NCBI RefSeq assembly: GCF_026340465.1
Contig: NZ_JAPEPC010000001.1
Span: 2,111,501 to 2,175,500, forward strand
Direction of reading: 5' to 3'
DNA length: 64,000 bases
Origin: Streptomyces sp. NBC_01306
GTDB lineage: Bacteria; Actinomycetota; Actinomycetes; Streptomycetales; Streptomycetaceae
In this document: positions 52,688 through 59,970 of the stretch, piece after piece
How the letters are laid out: each line of letters begins with the position of its first letter
Position numbering within the stretch: the stretch's first letter is position 1
Notes under the pieces: model-generated
What the model was told of the DNA's origin: nothing
Database searches by the model: none
What the model saw: the letters and a program-made list of their open reading frames with translations, nothing else
Position numbers and translations under genes: made by a program

Positions 52688-53311
52688 TCAGAGCCGGTTG
52701 ACGGGCTGGGCCCCGACTCGCGCGGGCGTACGGCGAGCGCCGGGAAGCCGGGATTCCGCCGACCCGGCCGGATCGGAGTGCCGGACCAGCCGGGGCAGGT
52801 CGTACCGGCCGCTCTCCGGCGCGGGGTAGCGCGCTCCGGACGACAGCGGCCGGCTGAGGTGTTCCAGCACCCACTCGGAAGCGCAGGAATCGAAGACCAG
52901 CCCGCCCGCGCGCACCATCTCCACCCCGAGCACCAGGTCCTGCCAGCGGGCGCCGTTGAGCAGATAGCCGCGGGCCCCGGCGCGCATCGCGGAGAGCAGG
53001 GCCTCCCGTTCGTCGAGCGGGCTGATGATGAGCACGGCCGTGTCCGGGCAGGAGCCGGTGATCGGGGTGATCACCTCGGCGATGCTCTGCCCCGGCTGGA
53101 CGATGTCCATCACTACAACCTGGGGGCGCAGGGTGTGCGCCATGGCCACCGCGTCCGAACCCGTTCCGGACTCACCGACGACGTGGAACGACTCCACCTC
53201 GTCGAGCAGCATCCGCAACCCGGATCGGTAGATCGGGTGGTCACCTGCGAGCAGCACGGTGGTGCGCGTGACACCAGGTGGATTACGCGTGACGCCAGGC
53301 GAATTCAACAT
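52688..53311 (-). CDS. Atypical response-regulator receiver protein lacking an output domain
   Basis: A 207-aa protein. Residues about 17-130 are a NarL-type receiver: VLLAGDHPIYRSGLRMLL, Asp69 in VVVMDIVQPG, IISPLDEREAL, AGARGYLLNGA. The first of the two acidic pocket residues is Gly23 and the conserved Lys is Asn119, so phosphorylation may be impaired. NarL/LuxR HTH residues are absent; the C-terminus (about 135-207) is Arg/Pro/Ser-rich with no known fold, and no other frame downstream restores an HTH. The N-terminus repeats PGVTR. No kinase is adjacent. Confidence 0.7.
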   Translation of the reverse strand: MLNSPGVTRNPPGVTRTTVLLAGDHPIYRSGLRMLLDEVESFHVVGESGTGSDAVAMAHTLRPQVVVMDIVQPGQSIAEVITPITGSCPDTAVLIISPLDEREALLSAMRAGARGYLLNGARWQDLVLGVEMVRAGGLVFDSCASEWVLEHLSRPLSSGARYPAPESGRYDLPRLVRHSDPAGSAESRLPGARRTPARVGAQPVNRL

Positions 53312-53439
53312 CGCTGTCCTGATCACCATTCTCCCGCGAACTAGTCGGTCGACAGTTGCCTTGCTGCCCGCCGCCGGGGGATGCGTGAGGCCCGGCACTC
53401 GGGACCGGGAGACGGTCCCCGGCGGCGCAACGGGCTCCG

Positions 53440-54903
53440 CTACAGACGGCTCTTGCGGCCCGTGCCACGGAGGGCCGAGAGGATCGCCGCGAGGATCATG
53501 ATCCCCATCATCGTGTAGAAGGCCGCCCTGAGGCCCTCGGCGAAGGCGACCGCCAGCCGGCCGTCCAGCTTGCTGGTGCCGACGAAGATGGCGAACGCCA
53601 TGTTCCGCGGGATCGAGTGCGAAGCCACGAGCATGGCCGTGGTGAAGGAGAAGACCATGCCGATGCTGGAGAAGGTGCGCAGCACACCGGAGGCGATACC
53701 CAGCCGGTCGGGCGGGGCCGCCTTCATCACGGCGGTGCTGTTGGCCGGGAAGAAGAAGCTGCCCCCGATCATGATCACGAGGTTGCCGATGGCGGCCAGC
53801 CACAGGCTGCTCGTCGCGGTCATCTGAGCGAAGATCGCCATCGCGACGACCGAGATGCCGAGCCCGATGGTCGCGGGGACGACAGAGCCGAGCTTGTCGG
53901 TGAGCCGCCCGGAGTAGGGCCCCACCACCGCCCCGACCACATAGCCCGGGACCAGCAGCAGCGAGGCGTCGATCGGATCCATCCCGCGGGTGCCCTGGAG
54001 ATACATGATGACCAGGAAGAGCACCGCGAAGCTGCCGACGCCCTGGAGCATCGAGGCCAGCAGCGAGGGTGCCATCGTCGGAATGCGGAACAGGGACAGA
54101 TCGAGGGTCGGCTCCTTCTGCTTCAGTTCGACGAAGACGAAGGCCACCAGGAGCACGATGCCGCCGACCAAGTACCCGATCAGGGTCCCGTCGAGCGGAT
54201 GGGACGCCAGTCCGGTCATCGCCCAGAGCACCCCGAAGAGGCCCAGGCCCAGCGTGATCATGCCGGCGAAGTCGAACTTCCGGCGCTGCCGCTCGCCGTG
54301 GTCGCGCAGCACCCGCTGAGCCAGCACCAGCGCGACGACGCCGATCGGCACGTTGATCCAGAAGATCCACTGCCACGACACATAGGTCACCACGACGCCG
54401 CCGAGCAGGACACCGAGGACCGAGCCGAACGAGAAGCCGAAGGCGTTGAAGCCGTAGGCGCGGCCGCGTTCCTGCGGCGGATAGAGCTCCGAGATGATCG
54501 CGCCGCTGTTGGCCGCGATCAGTGCGGCGCCGACGCCCTGGACGAGCCGGAAGCCGATGAGGCTCGGCGCGTTCCAGGCCACCGCGCAGAGCACCGAGCC
54601 GATGGTGAACACCAGGAAGCCGGCTTTGTACATGCGCACCCGGCCGAACATGTCACCGAACCGGCCCAGCTGTGTGGCGAGCACGGTGACCACGAGCAGG
54701 TAGCCGACGACCACCCACGTGACGGCGGCCAGGGTGATGTTCAGGTCCTCTTCGATCGCCGGCAGGGCGAGTACCACGATCGTGCCGTCGACCGCGGAGA
54801 TGAGCACTCCGATCATCACGACGAACATGCCGAGACCACGCCGCGGCGGTGGGGACGGCGCCGAGGCGTCCGCCGCCCTGGTCGAGATCTTTTCGCTGAC
54901 CAT
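53440..54903 (-). CDS. MFS exporter, DHA2 family, probable self-resistance pump
   Basis: A 487-aa 14-helix drug:H+ antiporter-type protein (MFVVMIGVLISAVDGTIVVL, LGRFGDMFGRVRM motif A, RLVQGVGAALIAANSGA, SFGSVLGVLLGGVVV motif C). An operator-like sequence 35-49 bases upstream (54938-54952) is identical, reversed, to one at the start of the ribbon-helix-helix gene at 55702-55875, suggesting joint repression by that protein and induction by the product. Confidence 0.88.
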   Translation of the reverse strand: MVSEKISTRAADASAPSPPPRRGLGMFVVMIGVLISAVDGTIVVLALPAIEEDLNITLAAVTWVVVGYLLVVTVLATQLGRFGDMFGRVRMYKAGFLVFTIGSVLCAVAWNAPSLIGFRLVQGVGAALIAANSGAIISELYPPQERGRAYGFNAFGFSFGSVLGVLLGGVVVTYVSWQWIFWINVPIGVVALVLAQRVLRDHGERQRRKFDFAGMITLGLGLFGVLWAMTGLASHPLDGTLIGYLVGGIVLLVAFVFVELKQKEPTLDLSLFRIPTMAPSLLASMLQGVGSFAVLFLVIMYLQGTRGMDPIDASLLLVPGYVVGAVVGPYSGRLTDKLGSVVPATIGLGISVVAMAIFAQMTATSSLWLAAIGNLVIMIGGSFFFPANSTAVMKAAPPDRLGIASGVLRTFSSIGMVFSFTTAMLVASHSIPRNMAFAIFVGTSKLDGRLAVAFAEGLRAAFYTMMGIMILAAILSALRGTGRKSRL

Positions 54904-54937
54904 CGATAACCCCGCATCTCGTTTCGTGACTACTTCC

Positions 54938-54952
54938 CTAGATTGCTAGCAT
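54938..54952. promoter_or_regulatory. Putative RHH operator upstream of the MFS exporter
   Basis: CTAGATTGCTAGCAT, the exact reverse complement of 55874-55888. Read on the minus strand it is TGCTAG-CAAT-CTAG followed by GG, so the second half-site keeps 4 of 6 bases of the TGCTAG/CTAGCA palindrome. Confidence 0.72.
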
Positions 54953-55130
54953 CCTCGCACAGAAGGGGCCACGCAACACAAGGTCGATAGTCGGCCATTT
55001 CCAGCGGTCCGCTTCCCGCGGTTTCCGCCGTTCCCGCCGTTCAGAAAATTCGCCAGCCCGTTCGAGAGCTTTCCGTTACGGATAAGCACCGATAAGGGGG
55101 AACCGCGCCGGTGGGCCGGGTTCGAAGCAC

Positions 55131-55172
55131 AATGCTCGCAGCGCATTGCTCGCAGCCCATTGCTTGCAGCGC
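55131..55172. repeat. Three 14-bp direct repeats
   Basis: AATGCTCGCAGCGC, ATTGCTCGCAGCCC and ATTGCTTGCAGCGC stand head to tail (55131-55144, 55145-55158, 55159-55172), followed by a decayed ATTCAGCGAATGCC. Function unknown. Confidence 0.8.
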
Positions 55173-55223
55173 ATTCAGCGAATGCCGCCGCCGTTTCGGC
55201 CCTTTTCAGGGGCCGGAAAAAGG

Positions 55224-55259
55224 GAACGCCCCCGACCTCAGAAGGAATCGGGGGCGTTC
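55224..55259 (-). terminator. Hairpin behind the VOC gene
   Basis: GAACGCCCCCGA (55224-55235) pairs perfectly with TCGGGGGCGTTC (55248-55259) over 12 bp around a 12-nt loop, 85 bases past the VOC stop. Confidence 0.75.
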
Positions 55260-55343
55260 GGCGAGACGGGAGCGCGCCGCACGTCAGGGGATACCACCGG
55301 GAGCCGGCGGCCGGCGGCCGCTCCCGCCTCGCGACAGACCCGC

Positions 55344-55688
55344 TCAGCCCTTGAGCGGCGCTTCGATGCTCCATTCGCGCCCGTCCGGGTCGCGCACCAC
55401 CATCCGCTGGGTGCCGTAGTGGGTCTCCTCGAACGGGGAGACCACCTCGACGATCGGGTCGGGCTTGAAGGTCTCCGCGTCCTCGACGCGGAGGACGAGC
55501 TGCACCTGCGGCTCACGGTCCTCGGGGATCTCACCGACGACGAAGTACGGCCCGTCGTCGTTCTTGAGCATCCCGGAGCCGTGCTCGGTCGCGAACTCGA
55601 CCTTGTAGCCCAACGACTCCAGGAATTTGGCCGTCTTCCCCCAGCTGCGGGTCTCAACGTAGACGCCTTCGACACCACGGGTCGTCAT
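55344..55688 (-). CDS. VOC-family protein, probable drug-binding resistance protein
   Basis: A 114-aa glyoxalase/bleomycin-resistance-fold protein (VEGVYVETRSWGKTAKFLESLG, EFATEHGSGML, YFVVGEIPEDREPQVQLVLRV, VVRDPDGREWSIEAP). ATG at 55688 follows AGAGGAG. It is cotranscribed with a ribbon-helix-helix regulator whose stop lies in its ribosome site, and near the MFS exporter that shares the operator. Sequestration of the aminoquinone is a plausible role, since dimeric VOC proteins bind aromatic drugs in this way. Confidence 0.8.
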   Translation of the reverse strand: MTTRGVEGVYVETRSWGKTAKFLESLGYKVEFATEHGSGMLKNDDGPYFVVGEIPEDREPQVQLVLRVEDAETFKPDPIVEVVSPFEETHYGTQRMVVRDPDGREWSIEAPLKG

Positions 55689-55701
55689 ATCAGAACTCCT
55701 C

Positions 55702-55875
55702 TCACGAAACGGTTCCGTCTTGATCCTGCCTCGGGCGCTCGTCGAGATAAGCACGCAGCGCCTCGGCAACCAGCGCCGACAATGACAGTTCGCGGTCGAT
55801 GGCGTGATGCTTCACCTGCCGAATGAGCTCTACCGGCAAGTAGACGTTGAACTGCCTAACCTCCTCAGCAGTCAT
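55702..55875 (-). CDS. Ribbon-helix-helix (CopG/MetJ-Arc-like) regulator, 57 aa
   Basis: A short gene: [20 protein letters not shown]..., then [20 protein letters not shown] and [17 protein letters not shown]. The strand VRQFNVYLP followed by two helices is the RHH DNA-binding fold. The TGA (55702-55704) precedes the VOC gene start by 13 bases. The ATG coincides with the predicted transcription start, so it is probably translated leaderless. A palindrome TGCTAG-CAAT-CTAGCA overlaps its promoter, consistent with autorepression; the same sequence precedes the MFS gene. Confidence 0.82.
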   Translation of the reverse strand: MTAEEVRQFNVYLPVELIRQVKHHAIDRELSLSALVAEALRAYLDERPRQDQDGTVS

Positions 55876-55910
55876 GCTAGCAATCTAGCAGCCAGGGAGC
55901 AGGTTGCCAA
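55874..55910 (-). promoter_or_regulatory. Promoter and RHH operator of the regulator-VOC operon
   Basis: Read on the minus strand: -35 TTGGCA (55905-55910), 17-bp spacer, -10 TAGATT (55882-55887), then the ATG 6 bases later. The perfect palindrome TGCTAG-CAAT-CTAGCA (55875-55890) covers the -10 and the first codon base, so a bound dimer would block transcription. Confidence 0.72.
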
Positions 55911-56359
55911 CCACCGCGTGCGGGGTGGCGACGAGAGCCCTGACGACCGGGGGCAGGGGCCCTGACGACCGGGCGCCTCTCTCGCCGGCCCCGTACGTCC
56001 GCGCAGAGACCGGTTGAAATCGCCGCACCGACACGGGAGACTCCGGGTCGGCCGCGGTCGGCCCCGGAGCAGCGTTTCCCCCGCTGCCGAAGTCCGCGTG
56101 GTCCAATGTCCGCTCGGCACAAGCCCGTTGACACCCACGGGACACCGCACCCCGGGTTGCCGCGAGCCCTGCCGTGCCGGCCCCGGCTCCTTCCCCTTCA
56201 CTCGGCTCGGGCCGCTCCGCGTGCCGGTGCGGCGCCGCCGCCGTGCAGCGGGCGCGCGTGACGCGCGCCCCGACCACCGCCGACAACCTTCGCTGACAGG
56301 CGCATTCGAGAGCACACAGCTGAACCGACTTCCGGCCCACAGGTCAAAAGGAGGCTTCC
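55876..56359. other. Divergent intergenic region (484 bp)
   Basis: Upstream space of the RHH operon (-) and the sigma-factor gene (+). It holds the RHH operator/promoter and a 14-bp direct repeat. Several open frames cross it, but none has a ribosome site or recognisable protein. Confidence 0.45.
55938..55973. repeat. 14-bp direct repeat, 22-bp period
   Basis: CCCTGACGACCGGG occurs at 55938-55951 and 55960-55973, two helical turns apart on one face of the DNA. Could be a pair of binding sites; no further evidence. Confidence 0.6.
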
Positions 56360-56989
56360 ATGGGAGGCGGCAGGACTGGTCAGGCCGAGAACGTGGAAGG
56401 GGGCGGCGCGGGGATTGCGGAGCAGCGCGCCACGACGGACCTCGATGCGCTGGTGGGCCGTTGCCGCGAACGCGACGCCGCCGCGTGGGAACGCCTCGTC
56501 CGCCTCTGCAGCCCTGTGGTGTGGACGGTGGCGCGCTCGCACGGCCTCAGCCACGCGGACTCGGAGGACGTCTGCCAGTTCACCTGGCAGCGCCTGGTCG
56601 AGCACATCGGCAGCCTCAAGCAGCCCGGCCGGGTGGCCTCCTGGCTGGTGACCGTGGCCAAGCGGGAGGCCATCCAGCACTCCCGGCAGAGCCGCCGCAC
56701 CCTGAGCGTGTCCGACCCGGCCGAACTGACCGTGGCCGCCGCGCTGACCTCCGCGTCGCCGGAGGAACAGGCGCTCGCCCGGGTCGACAGTGCCCGCCTA
56801 CGGGCCGCCGTCCGGAGCCTGCCGGACGACCACAAGGTGCTGCTGGGGCTGCTCTTCGCGGAGCCCGCGCTCAGTTACGACGCCATCGCCGCGGCGTCCG
56901 GGATGGCCCGCGGCTCCATCGGGCCGACGCGCAGCCGCATTCTGGCGAGCATCCGCGCCACGTTGAAAGCGCAGGCGGATCCCGATTAG
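56360..56989 (+). CDS. RNA polymerase sigma factor, ECF type
   Basis: A 209-aa sigma-70-family factor. ATG follows AAGGAGG. Region 2 reads AAWERLVRLCSPVVWTVARS and ADSEDVCQFTWQRLVEHI with RVASWLVTVAKREAIQHSR; region 4 is AVRSLPDDHKVLLGLLFAEP and LSYDAIAAASGMARGSIGPT. No anti-sigma gene is adjacent. Placed between the resistance module and the P450, it might control cluster genes or be a neighbour of no relevance to the pathway. Confidence 0.85.
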   Translation: MGGGRTGQAENVEGGGAGIAEQRATTDLDALVGRCRERDAAAWERLVRLCSPVVWTVARSHGLSHADSEDVCQFTWQRLVEHIGSLKQPGRVASWLVTVAKREAIQHSRQSRRTLSVSDPAELTVAAALTSASPEEQALARVDSARLRAAVRSLPDDHKVLLGLLFAEPALSYDAIAAASGMARGSIGPTRSRILASIRATLKAQADPD

Positions 56990-57030
56990 AGGCTGTCGGG
57001 CCGCCTGGCGGTCAGCCGCAGGACGGGCCG

Positions 57031-57055
57031 CGGGACGGCCGGGCCGGCCGTCCCG
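57031..57055. terminator. Hairpin behind the sigma-factor gene
   Basis: CGGGACGGCC (57031-57040) pairs perfectly with GGCCGTCCCG (57046-57055) around a 5-nt loop, 42 bases past the stop; an A-rich run follows. Confidence 0.7.
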
Positions 57056-57174
57056 GAAAAAGAAAATCCGCCCCTCGTGTATCCAGCGGCGCTCCCGCCC
57101 CTCTGTTCAGGCAAGAACGCAGCGCCACCACGAGGGGCTGCTGCGGGGAGCGACACGGGAAGGGAGCCAGACAC

Positions 57175-58320
57175 ATGGCCGGCGCCACCATCTGGAGTTT
57201 GCTCGAACCGAGTGCGCTGCTGAACCCTCACCCCATCTACCGCGAATGGTACGAACGTTCGCCAGTGCTGTGGGACCCGGACATCGAAGCCTGGCTCATC
57301 ACCGGCTACGACGAGGCGTTCACCGTGCTGCGTGACGCCGACCGGTTCTGCCAGGACTGGCGCCGGGTGGGGGTGGACACTCCGCCCTCCCTGCTCAGCC
57401 TCCAGACCCTCGACCCGCCCGAGCACACCCGCATCCGCCACCTGATGCTGGAGGGGTTCAGGACCGCGGGCCTCGACGGCGTCGAACAGCACACCCGGGC
57501 CAGGCTCGACGAGCTCCTCGCCGAGGCCGAGGGGGCCGCCGGCTTCGACTTCGTCACGAGGATCGCCGAACCACTCACCCTGTACGCCGTCACCGGGCTG
57601 CTCGGCGTCCCGGACATCGACCCCGCCTGGTTCGTCCCCCGCTCGCACACCATCGTCGACAGCATGGACTCCAGCCTGCGACCCGAGTGCTACGAGCCCG
57701 GAGTGGCGGCGCGCGCCGAACTCTCCGCGCTGGTCGGCGCATGGATCGACGCGCCGCTGCCCGAGGGCTTCACCGCCCACGTGGTGCGCCGCGCCAAGGA
57801 GGTCGGCGTCGAACGGGACATACTGCACAACTCGCTGCGTGTCGTGCTCCAGGCCGGGTTCCAGACCGCGAGCCGCTTCCTCACCACCGGACTGCACGCG
57901 CTGCTGCGCCTGCCGCCGGAGCAGCGCGGACCGGTCGACAACGATCTCGCCGTCAACGAACTCGTCCGCTACGCCGGCCCCGTGCACGTCGAGAGCCGCG
58001 CCTGCGTCGAGGACACCGTGCTCGGCGGCCGGCAGATCCGCAGGGGCCAGATCGTGTCCATGTTTCTCGGTGCCGCCAACCGGGACCCGAGGACGTTCGA
58101 CGACTCCGCCACGGTGCGCTGGGACCGCACACCCAACCGCCATCTCGCCTTCGGCCGCGGACCGCACGCCTGCCTGGGCGCCCAGGTGGCCACCGTGATC
58201 GCCCGGACCGTGTTCGGCACCATCGGACACCGCTACCCCGGCGCGCGCCTCCTCGCCGAGCCGCGCCCCCGGCCCAACGTCACCGAGCACGGGATGTTCG
58301 AGCTCCATGTGGCGCTCTGA
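57175..58320 (+). CDS. Cytochrome P450 with Gln in the I-helix acid position
   Basis: A 381-aa bacterial P450. ATG at 57175 follows GGAAGGGAG. The heme loop is FGRGPHACLG (Cys333), the K-helix pair NELVR (Glu262, Arg265), and the substrate-lid region begins at HPIYREWYERSP. The I-helix reads LQAGFQTAS, so the usual acidic residue before Thr231 is Gln230; that pattern is seen in P450s with altered O2 activation, such as peroxygenation or radical coupling. A ring hydroxylation or C-C/C-N bond-forming role in the pathway is possible. Confidence 0.87.
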   Translation: MAGATIWSLLEPSALLNPHPIYREWYERSPVLWDPDIEAWLITGYDEAFTVLRDADRFCQDWRRVGVDTPPSLLSLQTLDPPEHTRIRHLMLEGFRTAGLDGVEQHTRARLDELLAEAEGAAGFDFVTRIAEPLTLYAVTGLLGVPDIDPAWFVPRSHTIVDSMDSSLRPECYEPGVAARAELSALVGAWIDAPLPEGFTAHVVRRAKEVGVERDILHNSLRVVLQAGFQTASRFLTTGLHALLRLPPEQRGPVDNDLAVNELVRYAGPVHVESRACVEDTVLGGRQIRRGQIVSMFLGAANRDPRTFDDSATVRWDRTPNRHLAFGRGPHACLGAQVATVIARTVFGTIGHRYPGARLLAEPRPRPNVTEHGMFELHVAL

Positions 58321-58417
58321 GCCCCGGCCGCATCACCCCGAGTCTCGTCACGGGACCTCGTCCTCCGAGCAGGTCCCGCGGCGATGTCCCTGCCGCTCGC
58401 ACAGAGAGGAGACCATC

Positions 58418-58435
58418 ATGCGTCACGCCCACTGA
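58418..58435 (+). CDS. Possible 5-codon leader peptide (MRHAH)
   Basis: ATG at 58418 with an excellent site (GAGAGGAG, 6 bases upstream) opens a frame of only Met-Arg-His-Ala-His before TGA, 183 bases before the MFS gene. The strong ribosome site on so short a frame suggests a translated leader rather than chance. If functional it could couple ribosome movement to downstream folding. Confidence 0.4.
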   Translation: MRHAH

Positions 58436-58617
58436 CTCCACTGACGTCCGGGACGGCCCCGATGCCGGACCCGGACGGAAGCGACCGAGCACCGCTCGGC
58501 GCACCGCAACACCAGCACCAAGCACCACCCCCGAGCACAACCCGGGGAACACCTCGTGGGGCCCGGCGAACGGAGCCCCACGAGGCACCCCACGGACCCA
58601 CCACAAGGGGCAGACAC

Positions 58618-59838
58618 GTGGCCCGGACGCTACCGTCCACCCGGCGCACCACCGGAATGAGCGCGGTGCTGCGCGTCCCCGGTATGCCCGTCGTCCTCAC
58701 CGCTCACGCGGTGTCCATGGCCGGCACCCTAGCCGCCGAAGTCGCCCTGTCCATCCTGATCTTCCAGCGCACCGGCTCCGCGTTCCTCTCCGCGCTGGTG
58801 CTGGTCTGCTCCTTCCTCCCCTACGCGGTCGGCGGCACCCTGCTGTCCTCCCTGGCCGACCGGTTCCCGCCCCGCCGCCTGCTGGTCTGCTGCGATCTGC
58901 TGAGCGCCGCCTGCATCGCCGCCATGCTCGTCCCGGGCCTGCCGGTTCTCGCACTGCTCGGGCTGCTCCTCGTCACCGGGTTCGTCGCCCCGCTCTTCCA
59001 AGGGGCCCGCGCGGCCAGCCTCTCCCATCTGCTCGACGCCGACCTCTTCCCGGTCGGCCGCTCGCTGCTGCGCACCATCAGCCAGACCGCCGTGGTCTCC
59101 GGCTTCGCCCTCGGCAGCGTCCTGGTCGCCGCCGTCGGCCCGCTGTGGCTGCTGGCAAGCGACGCGGCAAGCTTCCTGCTGTCCGCCGCACTCATCGGCT
59201 GGGGCACCCGGGCCACCCCGGCCGCCGACCCCGACGGGGAACGCACCCTCCGTACCGTCGTCCGCGCCTCAGCCGACGGGCTGCGCCACCTGTGCGGCAA
59301 CCCACCACTGCGCCGCCTCATCCTGCTGACCTGGGCCGTCCCAGGATTCTCCGCGGTGGGCGACGGGCTCGCCGTCGCCTACACCGCCCAGGCACACGCA
59401 CCGGTCAGCACGGCCGGCGTCCTCTTCACCGGCTACGCGGTCGGCACGGTACTCGGCGAACTGCTCGTCGCCCGGCTGCGCCCCGAAACCCGCGGCCGTC
59501 TCGTCCTGCCTCTCGTACTGCTCTCCCAACTCCCCTTGCTCGTCTTCGTGTTCACTCCGCCCCTCCCCCTCGCCGGAGCCCTTCTGCTGCTCTCCGGCGC
59601 CGGGTTCGCCTGCAACCAGGGCATCGACCCACTGATCCTCAGAGAGAGCGAACCGGCCCTGCGCGGAAGGCTGTTCACCGTCCAGACGAGTGGGCTGATG
59701 ACGGTCCAGGGGGTGGTCATCGCGGTGTCCGGGGCGCTGGGATCCCACGCCCGTCCGGGGCTCGTCATCGCCGCCTTCGGCGCGCTCGGCGCGTGCACCG
59801 TCCTCTGGCTGGCATTGCACAGCCCGGTGACCGAATAG
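58618..59838 (+). CDS. MFS transporter (12-TMS, EntS/macrolide-efflux-like)
   Basis: A 406-aa transporter with 12 hydrophobic segments (MPVVLTAHAVSMAGTLAAEV, SSLADRFPPRRLLV motif A, LFQGARAASLSHLLDADLF). GTG at 58618 follows AAGGGG, 7 bases apart; a far upstream frame extension of 78 codons lacks membrane segments and is rejected. A third exporter in the cluster; its cargo is unknown. It could be an uptake or export pump for an intermediate. Confidence 0.85.
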   Translation: MARTLPSTRRTTGMSAVLRVPGMPVVLTAHAVSMAGTLAAEVALSILIFQRTGSAFLSALVLVCSFLPYAVGGTLLSSLADRFPPRRLLVCCDLLSAACIAAMLVPGLPVLALLGLLLVTGFVAPLFQGARAASLSHLLDADLFPVGRSLLRTISQTAVVSGFALGSVLVAAVGPLWLLASDAASFLLSAALIGWGTRATPAADPDGERTLRTVVRASADGLRHLCGNPPLRRLILLTWAVPGFSAVGDGLAVAYTAQAHAPVSTAGVLFTGYAVGTVLGELLVARLRPETRGRLVLPLVLLSQLPLLVFVFTPPLPLAGALLLLSGAGFACNQGIDPLILRESEPALRGRLFTVQTSGLMTVQGVVIAVSGALGSHARPGLVIAAFGALGACTVLWLALHSPVTE

Positions 59839-59956
59839 GGGGGATCTCCCCCTGTCACGCGGAAATACGTGGCGGAAATGAATGGGATAGCGCGAACAAC
59901 CGCGCACAGAACGGCAATTCACCGACTCCATGAGTTACCCGGCAGGGCACCCCACG

Positions 59957-59970
59957 TTATGCTCGGACCA
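59957..59970 (+). promoter_or_regulatory. Probable -10 element for a leaderless O-methyltransferase mRNA
   Basis: TTATGCT at 59957-59963 resembles TATAAT, and transcription would begin 6-7 bases on, at the A of the ATG at 59970. No Shine-Dalgarno sequence precedes that ATG, consistent with leaderless translation. Confidence 0.45.

Larger units (their letters stand above)
54904..55343. other. Intergenic region (440 bp) with operator, repeats and terminator
   Basis: From left to right: the RHH-type operator (54938-54952), a less GC-rich stretch, three 14-bp direct repeats (55131-55172) and the VOC gene terminator (55224-55259). No gene is recognised. Confidence 0.55.

Noticed and set aside
56014..56359. 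Long plus-strand open frame before the sigma-factor gene
   Set aside because: High-GC shadow frame with Arg/Pro-rich translation and no homology or ribosome site; the sigma gene start at 56360 has AAGGAGG.
58384..58617. 78-residue N-terminal extension of the MFS protein at 58618
   Set aside because: It is Pro/Arg/His-rich without membrane segments and lacks a ribosome site; GTG at 58618 follows AAGGGG and starts close to the first membrane helix.
59839..59852. GGGGGGATCTCCCCC palindrome after the MFS stop as a StrR-type site
   Set aside because: Only the G/C core is symmetric and the 9-bp arms are missing; it is better seen as a small hairpin.
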